Under the pieces are notes generated by a model. The model saw nothing but the letters and a program-made list of their open reading frames with translations. It was not told where the DNA came from and did no database searches. Shown here piece after piece: positions 22,448 through 31,371 of a DNA stretch of 39,454 nt. The stretch comes from DSUN01 sp035527715. GTDB lineage: Bacteria; Planctomycetota; PUPC01; DSUN01. The translations under genes and the position numbers were made by a program. The stretch's first letter is position 1, and every line of letters starts with the position of its first letter. The stretch lies in contig DATKZY010000022.1 of assembly GCA_035527715.1 (NCBI GenBank), forward strand, positions 1 through 39,454, read 5' to 3'.

Positions 22448-25109
22448 AGCGGGAATTCGTCAGCTCGATGTTGTCGAGGCAGAAAGCCGTCTTCTCATTC
22501 GCCGTGCTGCTGAAGCCCAGCCAGTCGAGCTTCTTCCAGCCGGGCTTGCCGTGGGCGAGGCCAGTGAACGCCTTCGGCGGCTGGCCGGGCAACGTCACCG
22601 TAAGATCCCAGGTCCCGGTGCCCTGCGGGCCGAGGCCGGCCGTCATCTCGAAGTGTACCCACTGCCCCACGGGCAATTCAAGCGGCGGCTGGTCCTTGAC
22701 GTGGAGCTTGCCGCCCGAGACGGACATCGTGGGGCCGACGTTGTAGGGATTCGCGTCGTCGCGCCACTCGGTGAACATCACCGTCGCCGCCTCGATCCGC
22801 AGGTCGAACGCGAACTTCGTCACGCCCTCGCGGTGGTGCGGGACGTAGAAGAAGTGGGGGTTGTAGGCGTGCTGGAGGCCAGGGGCATCGAGCACCTTCA
22901 GGCTGCGCTTGCCGCCCGCGGCGGCCTCCTCGGTGACAACGAGGGCGTCGCCCTTCCTCTCGGTGAAGCACTTCGCCAGCGGTGGCGGGGCGCCGACGCG
23001 CACCGTCTCGAAGTCCTCGCGGAACGTCATCGGCGGAGGCGGGGGCGGAGGCGGGGCGAACTCGACCTTGGGATACTCGACGCTCGTGGCCAGCTTGACC
23101 CAGGCAGGGTCGCCGTAGACGCCTGCCTCCGTGTAGTCGAAGGGCTTGAAGCCGGTCTTGAGGGCGGGCGAATCGGGCTTGAGGCGGAAATCGCCCCTCT
23201 CGACATCCACGAACATCGGGTCGGCGACGAGGCTCCCCTCGTCCTTGCCCAGCTTCTGCCACTCCTCCCAGGTGAGGCCGCTGAAGGAGATGGGCTGGCC
23301 CGAGGTGTCCCAGTAGATGTTGTCCCTGAGTACCACCTTGTCGTCCCTCGCGCCGCGGCCGGTGAAGAGCGGCCCGCCCTTCCAGTAGACGATGTTGCGC
23401 TCGAAGGTGAACGACAGGTGGGGCTCGATGCGCGACCGCTGAACCTGCCCCTCCATGCTGTTCACCAGGATGTTGTTGCGGAAGACCTGTTCCTTGCCGT
23501 AGTGCTGGTGGTAGTTGCCGGTCTTCGTGTTGTAGACGAGGTTGTTCTCCATCACGATGTTCGAGCTGCCCTCGTCGTTGTAGAGGCCCCAGCCGCCATA
23601 GCTGTAGGAATAGACGTCGTGGATGACATTCCAGGAGACCCTGGTGCCCTCAGAGGGGCCGAGGGTGTAGACGCCGCCCATGTCGGAGAGGACGCCCCAG
23701 CCGAGGTGGTGGATGTGGTTGTACCCGATGGTGTTGTAGAGGGCGACGCTGGGCGCGTAGCCCCATCGCCAGCCGACCGAGATGCCGGTGTAGAAGAAGT
23801 CCGAGATGTCGTTGTTGATGACGCCGTTGTAGCCGCTGTGGCCGATCCAGACGCCGTGCGCGCCCGTGTGGATGCGGCCGCCGGCGCGGATGATGTTGTT
23901 GATCACCGTCACGCCCCGCGTCTTGTCGTGGGGTGCGGGCTGCTCGTTGGCCCAGCCCTCGCCGATCTTCACGCCGCCCGCGCCCAGGTCGTGAAGGTAG
24001 CACCGCTCGACATTGCAGGACTCGCAGCCCCGGCGGAACCAGATGGCATAGGTGCCAATGCGGCTGACCTCGCAATCCTCGATGCCCACGTTCCGCGCGC
24101 CGTCGGCCATGATGACGGCGGGGATGGTGACCTCGGCCTGCGCGTCGCCGTGGCCCTGCGGCGGCAGGATGTACTGGGAATGTCGGAACGTGAGGCCGCG
24201 GAGTGTCACGTGCTCGACGTAGAGCCCCAGCGTCGGCTCGCCTGCGAACTTGACGAAGGTCTCGGTGACGGGGGCGATGACCTCGACCGTCGCGGGGTCC
24301 TCGCCGGGCAGGGGCTTGTAGAGGAGCGTGCCATCCCTGTCGAGGAACCACTCGCCGGGCTGGTCGAGGGCCTCGCGGAAGTTCTCGACGTGGTAGCGTT
24401 GGCTCGCCCCCCAGTTGAGGAACTTCCAGGGCGCGTTGCCCGTCGTGACGACGGCGCCGGTCTGCTCGTCCACGGCGGCCAGGCGATGGCGGGAGGACTC
24501 CCACGAGTGATAGGCCACGAGGGTCACATCGCTCAAGCGCTCCTTCGGCACGGCGAGAAGCGGCTTGAGGTCGTCGGGGCGGGCGATGAAGGCGCGCTGC
24601 GACAGGTCGGCCTCCTTGCCCGTCAGCGGGTCAATGCCGTGGGGCAGCGAGCGGAGCATATAGTAGTAGAACGTGTTCGGCGACCTCGCCCGCGTCGCCC
24701 GCCGGCCATTGACCCAGAGCTGCTCGAAGTACCACTTGCCCTCTTTCACCTCGGGCACTTGTGCGACCCACAGGCCGCCCTCCCCCGCCGTGAAGCCCGT
24801 GATGCGGCGGCCGCCCGTGAAGACCGGCCTTGCCCCGCGCGCCGCCTCGTAGGCGATCGGGCACGCCTCGGTGCCGCTGTCCTCGGGGGTAAGCAGGAGC
24901 GCCCGCGCGAGAGGGTAGGTTCCGTCGGCGATCACCACCCTCACCGGCTCGCGCAGCGGCCCCCGTGCCTTGAGAGCGCGGATCGCGTCGCGGGCGTCGT
25001 CGAGCGACTTGAGCGGCCTCGTGGGCGCGACGCGCAAGGTCGTCGCCCACGCCTCCTGCGCCACGATCGCCAGGAGCAGCATGCCGAACCGCCGAAGAAG
25101 CAGTTGCAT
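22446..25109 (-). CDS. secreted right-handed parallel beta-helix protein with C-terminal jelly-roll domain
   Basis: The 887-residue protein has a Sec signal (MQLLLRRFGMLLLAIVAQEA). Its N-terminal region is typical of these polysaccharide-active proteins (ADGTYPLARALLLTPEDSGT, YEAARGARPVFTGGRRITGF). A central parallel beta-helix spans roughly residues 310-620, with Asn-rich rungs (GVINNDISDFFYTGISVGW, NIVMENNLVYNTKTGNYHQH). A run of eight prolines (around 685-692) links it to a C-terminal beta-sandwich (FREDFETVRVGAPPPLAKC...). It is probably a polysaccharide lyase or hydrolase, or a surface glycan binder; catalytic residues cannot be assigned. The start at 25109 is preferred over the ATG at 25139 because it gives a clean signal peptide. 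It neighbours a lipoprotein gene and a URO-D gene. Confidence 0.9.
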   Translation of the reverse strand: MQLLLRRFGMLLLAIVAQEAWATTLRVAPTRPLKSLDDARDAIRALKARGPLREPVRVVIADGTYPLARALLLTPEDSGTEACPIAYEAARGARPVFTGGRRITGFTAGEGGLWVAQVPEVKEGKWYFEQLWVNGRRATRARSPNTFYYYMLRSLPHGIDPLTGKEADLSQRAFIARPDDLKPLLAVPKERLSDVTLVAYHSWESSRHRLAAVDEQTGAVVTTGNAPWKFLNWGASQRYHVENFREALDQPGEWFLDRDGTLLYKPLPGEDPATVEVIAPVTETFVKFAGEPTLGLYVEHVTLRGLTFRHSQYILPPQGHGDAQAEVTIPAVIMADGARNVGIEDCEVSRIGTYAIWFRRGCESCNVERCYLHDLGAGGVKIGEGWANEQPAPHDKTRGVTVINNIIRAGGRIHTGAHGVWIGHSGYNGVINNDISDFFYTGISVGWRWGYAPSVALYNTIGYNHIHHLGWGVLSDMGGVYTLGPSEGTRVSWNVIHDVYSYSYGGWGLYNDEGSSNIVMENNLVYNTKTGNYHQHYGKEQVFRNNILVNSMEGQVQRSRIEPHLSFTFERNIVYWKGGPLFTGRGARDDKVVLRDNIYWDTSGQPISFSGLTWEEWQKLGKDEGSLVADPMFVDVERGDFRLKPDSPALKTGFKPFDYTEAGVYGDPAWVKLATSVEYPKVEFAPPPPPPPPMTFREDFETVRVGAPPPLAKCFTERKGDALVVTEEAAAGGKRSLKVLDAPGLQHAYNPHFFYVPHHREGVTKFAFDLRIEAATVMFTEWRDDANPYNVGPTMSVSGGKLHVKDQPPLELPVGQWVHFEMTAGLGPQGTGTWDLTVTLPGQPPKAFTGLAHGKPGWKKLDWLGFSSTANEKTAFCLDNIELTNSR

Positions 25110-25145
25110 GGCACATCCTCGTCGAGTGCACCCGCGCATGGCGGC

Positions 25146-25604
25146 TCAGCGGGCCAGGATGTCGAACTCAATGGGGTCGGACAGATGGCCGGCCATGCTG
25201 GCCAGGACGGTGTAGCTGCCCGGCTCGGCAGGCAGCTCGAAGAACTTGGCGAGGTCCACCTTGAAGGTGCCGCCTTCGCGGTAGTCGCCCAGGAGGTTCG
25301 GGGGGAAGGAGGCGGGGCGGCCGCGCTCGGAGGGCGGCACGATGAGGCGCAGGGTGGAGCCGTAGGGCTTGTCGGAGCGCAGCAGGGTGAGGAAGACGAG
25401 GCTGGCCACGGTGCCCCCGGCGCGCTCGAGCATCGCGCGGTCGGCCTGGAAGGCGCCGTGAAGGAGCAGGGGCTCGCCCGGCTTGAAGCGGGCCTCGGCG
25501 TCGAAGGCGAAGCGGATGGCGACGCCTTTGCCGGGGGGCTGCGGCGCGTTGGGGTTCTCCCCCATGTCCACCAGGGCGTTGCGTTCCTCGAACATCAGCG
25601 GCAT
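25146..25604 (-). CDS. hypothetical 152-residue beta-rich protein of the metzincin cassette
   Basis: A protein without signal peptide whose pattern (VAIRFAFDAEARFKPGEPLLLHGAF..., TFKVDLAKFFELPAEPGSYTVLAS) suggests an immunoglobulin-like beta-sandwich. AAGGAG 9 nt before the ATG sets the start. It follows the metzincin-like gene by 57 bp and precedes the beta-helix gene. No family was recognised. It might be a chaperone, immunity or structural partner of the upstream protease-like protein; that is context only. Confidence 0.72.
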   Translation of the reverse strand: MPLMFEERNALVDMGENPNAPQPPGKGVAIRFAFDAEARFKPGEPLLLHGAFQADRAMLERAGGTVASLVFLTLLRSDKPYGSTLRLIVPPSERGRPASFPPNLLGDYREGGTFKVDLAKFFELPAEPGSYTVLASMAGHLSDPIEFDILAR

Positions 25605-25661
25605 CTCGCGTTCTCCTTGTGGCTCTCGGTCGGGGCCGGGGCGGCCCCGATGGCGGTCCGG

Positions 25662-27503
25662 CTAGCGGCTCCAGTGCGCCATGGGGGTGCGGGAGAAGTC
25701 CTGGCGCCGCAGGTGGTCGTGGCAGCCGGTGAGGTCGGCGTCGCGGTGAAAGGTGATGACGCGTGTGGTGGAGTTGGCCCAGTACATCGCGCAGGTGGCG
25801 GCCCCGCGGATGCAGTGGTGGCCGTGGTCGGCAGCCGTCTCCTCCCAGGCATTGTGTGCGCCCGCGGCAGCGGGGGTCTTGTTCACGAGACCGAGCCCGT
25901 GACCTATCTCGTGGACGAAGGTGTTGCGCTGGAAGGTGGTCCAGTTGGCGGCCGGCTCGATCTCGCGCAGGTTGCCCGCGCACAGGTAGATGCCGCGAGC
26001 GCCGCCGCCCCAACCGAGGGTGTAGTCGCACTCCCGAACCACCAGCTCGATCTCAACCAGCCGGGTCGCCGTGGGCAGGATGGGGCCGGCAGAGAGATTG
26101 ATGAGCACGCGCCGCATGCCGGCCTCCGCCCCAGGAGCCGAGAGGGTGAGGGCGGCGTTGGGGATCTCCTGCCAGTAGGCGCCGCACTGGTCGCCGCGGC
26201 TGCGGTGGCCGGGGCAGTGCTGGGCGCCGCAATTCCACGAGGTCCCCGAGTCGGCCGCGCAGCGGTGCCATCGGCGCGAGTGGCCGGGGCACGCGGGCGT
26301 CGTGCGGCCGCAGTGCCACACGCCCTCCCGGCACACGTGGGAGGGCTGGCTGTGGCTCGGGCAGGCGCTGGCGCCGCAGCGCCAGGTGGCGTTGGCCGGG
26401 CCATCGCACGTGTGGCCGCTCCGGTCGTGGCCCGGGCACGCGGGGACCGAGCGGTTGCAGTGCCAGAAGGACACGGCTCCGCTGCGTCGGCAGCGGGCGC
26501 GCACCTTCCAGGAGTACGCGCCGGGCTCCCGAGTCCAGAGGTGAATCTCGCCCGTCTGGGCGCTCGGGGCCGTGAGCGTGCCCGTAATCCTCTTGTCCGA
26601 AATGTCGGAGGCGTGGTCAAGGGCCACCACGTGGCACTTGAACGGCACCTTGTCGTTGGCCCGGAACTGGGGGGCGGCGTGGGCGGCGCGAAGCGCCTGG
26701 TCGCGGAGGTTGTCGCGATGGGCCACGCGGGTGCGCGGCCCCTCCTCCTCCATGCGGATGAAGACGGCCTGATAGCTCGTGATCATGGGGGCGGAGACGG
26801 GTGCGGTCAGGGCGAACACGCCGCCCTGGCCGTCCTGCATCTCGGTGACCTGGAACCAGAACCTCCGCCACACGGTGTAGGGCCCGGCGGGCAGGCCGCC
26901 CGTGTAGTTCGAGTCCTCCGTGGCATGGGCGGTGAATTCATCGCCGCCATACGTGGACAGGCGGAGGGTGACGACGCTGGTCCACCCTTCGGCGTCGGTG
27001 GCCGTGGGCGAGGAGGCGCGCAACGGGCTGGATGAGCCGCCGATGGCCGGCAGCTCATTCCCCGTCAGCCCGGCCCGATTGCCGGCCGCGGCGGTGGCAT
27101 ACCAGTAGATGTTCTTCGTGGCGATCGGGCGGCGCGTGAGGTCGCCCGCGGCCCACATCACGCGGGCCTTCAGGCGGATCTCGCGGCCGTAGTCCGGGTG
27201 CGATTCCGTCGGGTTCACCTGGGCGTCGAGGTTGATGAACTGCTCGCGGGCGGCGACGGGCCGGGTGGTCTCGCGGCCGCCTTGGGTGACGACCTCGACG
27301 ATCTCGACGAGGCGGACGCGCTGGGCCAGGGGGCACGGCTGCACGGCGCTGCCGGTGGGCCGGCGGGTGCGCCGGCCGGAGGCCGCGGTCGCGCCGGACA
27401 GGTTCCCGCCGCCGGTGCCGGGCTGCCGGGCGCCGGCGTCGCTCGTCAGGTCGCCGGGGGGCGCGTCGCTGTCGTGCGAGCGCCCTCGCCCTTCAATCAC
27501 CAT
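25662..27503 (-). CDS. metzincin-like metalloprotease with four Cys/His (W-x-C...C-P-x-H) repeats
   Basis: A 613-residue protein without signal peptide. Residues 1-58 are disordered (Gly/Ser/Arg/Asp). Residues 60-335 look beta-rich (Ig-like strands such as RLVEIVEVVTQGG and IHLWTREPGAYSWKVRARC). Residues 338-440 hold four repeats of the form W-x-C-x(3-6)-C-P-[GS]-H-x(4)-[HD]-x-C (for example WHCGRTTPACPGHSRRWHRC), probably zinc-binding. The C-terminal part has FVHEIGHGLGLVN (531-541), a metzincin HEXXHXXGXX motif with Asn where the third ligand is usually His or Asp, and CAMYW (571-575) as a candidate Met-turn. This predicts a zinc endopeptidase. The absence of an export signal would suit an effector delivered by a secretion device. 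No close named family was recognised. Confidence 0.8.
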   Translation of the reverse strand: MVIEGRGRSHDSDAPPGDLTSDAGARQPGTGGGNLSGATAASGRRTRRPTGSAVQPCPLAQRVRLVEIVEVVTQGGRETTRPVAAREQFINLDAQVNPTESHPDYGREIRLKARVMWAAGDLTRRPIATKNIYWYATAAAGNRAGLTGNELPAIGGSSSPLRASSPTATDAEGWTSVVTLRLSTYGGDEFTAHATEDSNYTGGLPAGPYTVWRRFWFQVTEMQDGQGGVFALTAPVSAPMITSYQAVFIRMEEEGPRTRVAHRDNLRDQALRAAHAAPQFRANDKVPFKCHVVALDHASDISDKRITGTLTAPSAQTGEIHLWTREPGAYSWKVRARCRRSGAVSFWHCNRSVPACPGHDRSGHTCDGPANATWRCGASACPSHSQPSHVCREGVWHCGRTTPACPGHSRRWHRCAADSGTSWNCGAQHCPGHRSRGDQCGAYWQEIPNAALTLSAPGAEAGMRRVLINLSAGPILPTATRLVEIELVVRECDYTLGWGGGARGIYLCAGNLREIEPAANWTTFQRNTFVHEIGHGLGLVNKTPAAAGAHNAWEETAADHGHHCIRGAATCAMYWANSTTRVITFHRDADLTGCHDHLRRQDFSRTPMAHWSR

Positions 27504-27519
27504 CGCCTTCGCCTCTCGT

Positions 27520-27870
27520 CTACTGCCGCAGGGACGCCTCGTCGCACAGCGCGTTGATGCGGGTCTCGGGGTTGCCGAGCGAGGGATCCTCGAGGATGCG
27601 GCTCGCCCAGGGAAGCTCCGGGGCCACGTCGAAGTCCCGCCCGTAGGCGAACATCACGTCAATGTACTTCGACACGTCGGCCTCGGCAGTGAACCCGTGG
27701 GCCTTCGCCCGCGTGACGCCGTAGAGCACCATCTCGCGGGTCCCCTTGTCGCCCAGCTCGCGGCACCGGGCGGCGAAGTAGCGGCGCACGTGCGCCACGG
27801 TGCGCTCGACGAACCGGCGCTCCATCTGTTCGCCCAGGGATTCCATCTGCTCTCGGCGAATCGTCAGCAC
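27520..27870 (-). CDS. 116-residue helical protein heading the metzincin cassette
   Basis: A soluble, mostly helical protein with pattern TIRREQMESLGEQMERRFVE, AHVRRYFAARCRELG, MVLYGVTRAKAHGFTAEADV, SKYIDVMFAYGRDFDVAPEL and PWASRILEDPSLGNPETRIN. From memory, small proteins of this pattern accompany effector or PAAR/VgrG-type loci in Gram-negative bacteria; this was not checked. The GTG at 27870 is used: GAGG lies 7 nt upstream and it gives a leader of about 30 nt from the predicted promoter. The TTG at 27894 would be nearly leaderless, and longer frames cross the promoter. It lies 16 bp before the metzincin-like gene, so they are probably co-transcribed. It may be an adaptor or chaperone. Confidence 0.75.
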   Translation of the reverse strand: MLTIRREQMESLGEQMERRFVERTVAHVRRYFAARCRELGDKGTREMVLYGVTRAKAHGFTAEADVSKYIDVMFAYGRDFDVAPELPWASRILEDPSLGNPETRINALCDEASLRQ

Positions 27871-27906
27871 AATGCGCCCTCGCTGCTCGGCCAACTCCCT
27901 CCTTCG

Positions 27907-27935
27907 CTTATACGCGGTTCTGCGCCTCCTGTCAA
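27907..27935 (-). promoter_or_regulatory. strong sigma-70-type promoter of the metzincin cassette
   Basis: On the minus strand a perfect TTGACA (27935-27930) and TATAAG (27912-27907) are spaced by 17 bp. A small inverted repeat CAACCC...GGGTTG (27933-27949) overlaps the -35 edge and could be an operator. The MITE-like element ends 22 bp upstream of the -35. Confidence 0.7.
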
Positions 27936-27957
27936 CCCCTTTTGGGTTGCGCTGGTC

Positions 27958-28154
27958 CCACGAGCGGAGTATGGCCCCCAGTTCTGGTAACGACCTCCTT
28001 TCCCGTCTTCTCGTGCTCGTCGTCGTCCTCGTCGTCGTCGTCGATTCTCTGGGCTTTCCCCCCTTGCGCATTCGACGACGAGGACGACGACGACAACGAC
28101 GACGATTCAAGAGCGAGGCCGGCGCCAGGACTGGGGGCCATACTCCCACGAGCG
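27958..28154. mobile_element. MITE-like element with 21-bp terminal inverted repeats and 9-bp target duplication
   Basis: The core element is 27967-28145 (179 bp). Its ends, GAGTATGGCCCCCAGTTCTGG (27967-27987) and the complementary 28125-28145, match at 20 of 21 positions. They are directly flanked by a perfect 9-bp direct repeat CCACGAGCG (27958-27966 and 28146-28154), as left by transposition. The interior holds GTC/GAC-rich inverted tracts that extend the hairpin and has no credible gene. It sits between two divergent promoters. A non-autonomous transposable element is the simplest reading; no transposase is present in the window. Confidence 0.75.
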
Positions 28155-28186
28155 CGCGCCTGTGGCCGGAGCGCTCCGCGCTGTGG

Positions 28187-28192
28187 TATAAT
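28187..28192 (+). promoter_or_regulatory. extended -10 promoter for leader peptide and phosphoesterase
   Basis: A perfect TATAAT preceded by TGG (extended TGn element). No good -35 is present at 17 bp. The predicted start is near 28199, ahead of the AAGGAG at 28214. Confidence 0.55.
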
Positions 28193-28226
28193 GCCCCGGA
28201 GCGAGAAGGAGGCAAGGAGATCCGCC

Positions 28227-28277
28227 GTGGAGGTCACGGCACAAGTGCCCATGGCTGCGCAACCTGCCAATGGATGA
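28227..28277 (+). CDS. 16-codon leader ORF coupled to the phosphoesterase gene
   Basis: GTG-initiated ORF encoding MEVTAQVPMAAQPANG, with AAGGAG (28214-28219) at ideal spacing. Its TGA (28275-28277) lies just inside the downstream gene, whose ATG (28270) has no Shine-Dalgarno of its own, so reinitiation is likely. No attenuation-type codon runs are present. Confidence 0.5.
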   Translation: MEVTAQVPMAAQPANG

Positions 28278-29226
28278 GCCCGCAACAGCGCCACCCGTCC
28301 GCTCGTCCCGCAGGCGGACAGCGTGCGCGTGTGCGGCGGGCCTGCTCGTGGCCACGTGGGCCGTGGGCCAGCACGTCCGCGACGAGTTCTGGCTGAGCGC
28401 CCTGTGCTTCTACCTGCCATCGCCGCTTGTGGCTATTCTGCTCCTCGGCATCGCCGGGGCGGCGGCCCGGTGGGGCTGCCGGCGCACGGCGGTCGCGGCG
28501 GCCCTGTGGGCGCTGGCTCCCGCCCTGTCGGTCGCCGTCATCGAGAACCACTGGACATCGCCCGCGCCGCCGAAGTCCACGGGCTGCTCGCTGCGGCTCG
28601 TGCACTGGAACGTGGCCCGAGGCAGGCTCGGGCCCACGCGGGTCACCGACCGCCTCGCGGCGACCGAGGCCGACGCCTATGTCGTCTCCGAGGCCTCCGG
28701 GGTCCAGGCGCTCCTCGCCTTCGCCCACCGCCTGGGAGGCGAGTTCACCCTGGTGCGCATCTGGGGCCTGGCGTTCCTGGCGCGCGGGAAGCTTGGGATC
28801 AAGCAGAACCTCCGCCTCGCCGGAGGCGGCCACGCCCACACTTTCCTGTGGCTGCCGCCGACGGGGCCGCCGCTCAAGCTGCTCGTGGTGGACCTCTCGA
28901 GCAGCGTCCTGGCGCACCGCGACCCGCTGCTGCGGCGGCTGCGCGAGCTGATCGCGGCCGAGCGCCCCGACATCGTGGTCGGCGACCTCAATGCCCCGCG
29001 CCGCTCGCTGGCCCTCGCGTCGCTTCCCGTCGGCTACCATCACGCCTACGACGCCGCCGGCAGCGGCTGGTCCTACACGTGGCCGGCGCCGTTCCCCCTC
29101 TGGGCGATTGACCAGTGCATCCTCGGCCCGAGAGTGCGAGCCACACGCTATACCCTCCGCTCGACCACGGCGAGCGACCATCGCATGCAGATCCTCGACT
29201 TCACGCTTTGCGCGGCCGGGGGATGA
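28270..29226 (+). CDS. membrane-anchored endonuclease/exonuclease/phosphatase (EEP) family protein
   Basis: A 318-residue protein with about three N-terminal transmembrane helices (residues 18-90) and a C-terminal EEP domain containing the catalytic signatures RLVHWNVARG (Asn), AYVVSEASG (Glu), DIVVGDLNAP (Asp/Asn), WAIDQCILG (Asp) and TASDHRMQI (terminal SDH). Such membrane EEP proteins hydrolyse phosphodiesters outside the membrane or in the periplasm; the substrate could be a lipid, nucleic acid or nucleotide. The start has no RBS and appears to depend on the preceding 16-codon ORF. It is followed by 129 bp containing the promoter of the MoxR gene. Confidence 0.88.
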   Translation: MDEPATAPPVRSSRRRTACACAAGLLVATWAVGQHVRDEFWLSALCFYLPSPLVAILLLGIAGAAARWGCRRTAVAAALWALAPALSVAVIENHWTSPAPPKSTGCSLRLVHWNVARGRLGPTRVTDRLAATEADAYVVSEASGVQALLAFAHRLGGEFTLVRIWGLAFLARGKLGIKQNLRLAGGGHAHTFLWLPPTGPPLKLLVVDLSSSVLAHRDPLLRRLRELIAAERPDIVVGDLNAPRRSLALASLPVGYHHAYDAAGSGWSYTWPAPFPLWAIDQCILGPRVRATRYTLRSTTASDHRMQILDFTLCAAGG

Positions 29227-29297
29227 CCCGACCACGCGGGCGACAGCCCACGCCGGGGGGCGCGCAAAAAACTCTGGCAACTCAGGCATTCCGGCGC

Positions 29298-29326
29298 TTG
29301 ACTCGCCGGCCCGATAGTGCTATGGT
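29298..29326 (+). promoter_or_regulatory. promoter of the MoxR-DUF58-VWA operon
   Basis: TTGACT (29298-29303) and TATGGT (29321-29326) are spaced by 17 bp, about 30 bp upstream of the MoxR ATG, which has an AGGAG Shine-Dalgarno. Confidence 0.55.
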
Positions 29327-29355
29327 GTCGTCTCCACTGTTCATAGGAGAACACC

Positions 29356-30394
<1,039 letters not shown>

Positions 30395-30423
<29 letters not shown>

Positions 30424-31309
30424 GTATCTCGACCCCGAGACCCTTCAGAAGATCGGGCCCCTCGAGCTCGTCGCCCGAGAGGTCGTCGAGGGCCTCCAGG
30501 TCGGCATGCACCGCAGCCCCCTGAAGGGCTTCTCCACCGAGTTCTCCCACCACCGCCAGTACGTGCCGGGCGACGAGACCCGACATTTGGATTGGCGAGT
30601 CTATGCACGCACCGAGCGCTACTACCTGAAGCTCTTCGAGGCCGAGACCAACTTCACGGCCAACCTGCTGCTCGACGCCAGCTCCTCGATGCACTACGCC
30701 TCGCACGCCGTCTCGAAGCTCGAGTACGCCAAGTTCATGGCCGCCTCGATGGCCTACCTGTGCGTGCGGCAGCGCGATTCGGCGGGCCTGGCAATCTTCG
30801 ACAACCAGCTCCGCACCTACATCGAGCCCAAGACCACGATGGGCGTCGTGCGCACCATCGCCGAGGAGCTCGAAAAGGTGCAGGGCCTCCCCCGCACCAA
30901 CGTGGCGGCCGTCCTCCACGAGTTCGCCAACCGCATCCCCCGGCGCGGCTTCGTCATGCTCTTCAGCGACCTCTTCGACCACGTCGAGGAGTTCATCCAG
31001 GGCATTGACCACCTGCGCTTCAAGGGCCACAACGTCGCCGTCTTCCACGTCCTCGACCCCTACGAGCTTCAGTTCCCCTTCGACGGCTCGTGCAAGTTCA
31101 TCGGCCTGGAGCTGGACGGCGAGGTGGTGACGCAGCCGAAGCGCATTCGAGCGGCGTACCTGGAGGAAGTGCGGAAGTTCATCCGCGACATCCGCTCCGC
31201 CTGCGAGCGCGCCCACGTGGACTACGTGCTCGTGGACACGTCGAAGCCGCTGGATGCGGTGCTGTCGGCATACCTGATCGGGCGCATTCGAAGCGTCCAT
31301 GTCCGATGA
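30395..31309 (+). CDS. DUF58 domain protein
   Basis: A 304-residue protein with the family signature FSTEFSHHRQYVPGDETRHL followed by DWRVYART, and a VWA-like core LLLDASSSMHYAS (MIDAS-type DxSxS) with GFVMLFSDLFDHVEEF. It is soluble and is the usual partner of MoxR ATPases. The start overlaps the moxR-like gene by 29 bp, indicating coupling. Its exact role in envelope biogenesis or stress resistance is unknown; the family order implies cooperation with the two downstream VWA membrane proteins. Confidence 0.94.
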
Positions 31310-31318
31310 GGCGGCCAC

Positions 31319-31355
31319 CAATAGGGCCTATAGGACCTATAGGTCCTATCGGGGC
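31319..31355. repeat. period-9 palindromic repeat, ATAGGACCT family
   Basis: Four degenerate 9-mers including a perfect 20-bp palindrome ATAGGACCTATAGGTCCTAT (31330-31349), starting 9 nt after the DUF58 stop and ending just before the RBS region of the next gene. Confidence 0.85.
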
Positions 31356-31371
31356 CTGGAGTGACCGCCTG

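Noticed and set aside
22551..27035. A 1494-codon open frame on the plus strand
   Set aside because: It runs antisense through four well-supported minus-strand genes, has Arg/Ala/Gly/His-rich composition with no domain pattern, and is a by-product of high GC codon bias.
27942..28277. ORF with a poly-Ser run and an Asp-rich tract
   Set aside because: It is a translation of the GTC/GAC inverted tracts of the MITE-like element; only its last 16 codons are supported as a leader ORF by promoter and RBS.
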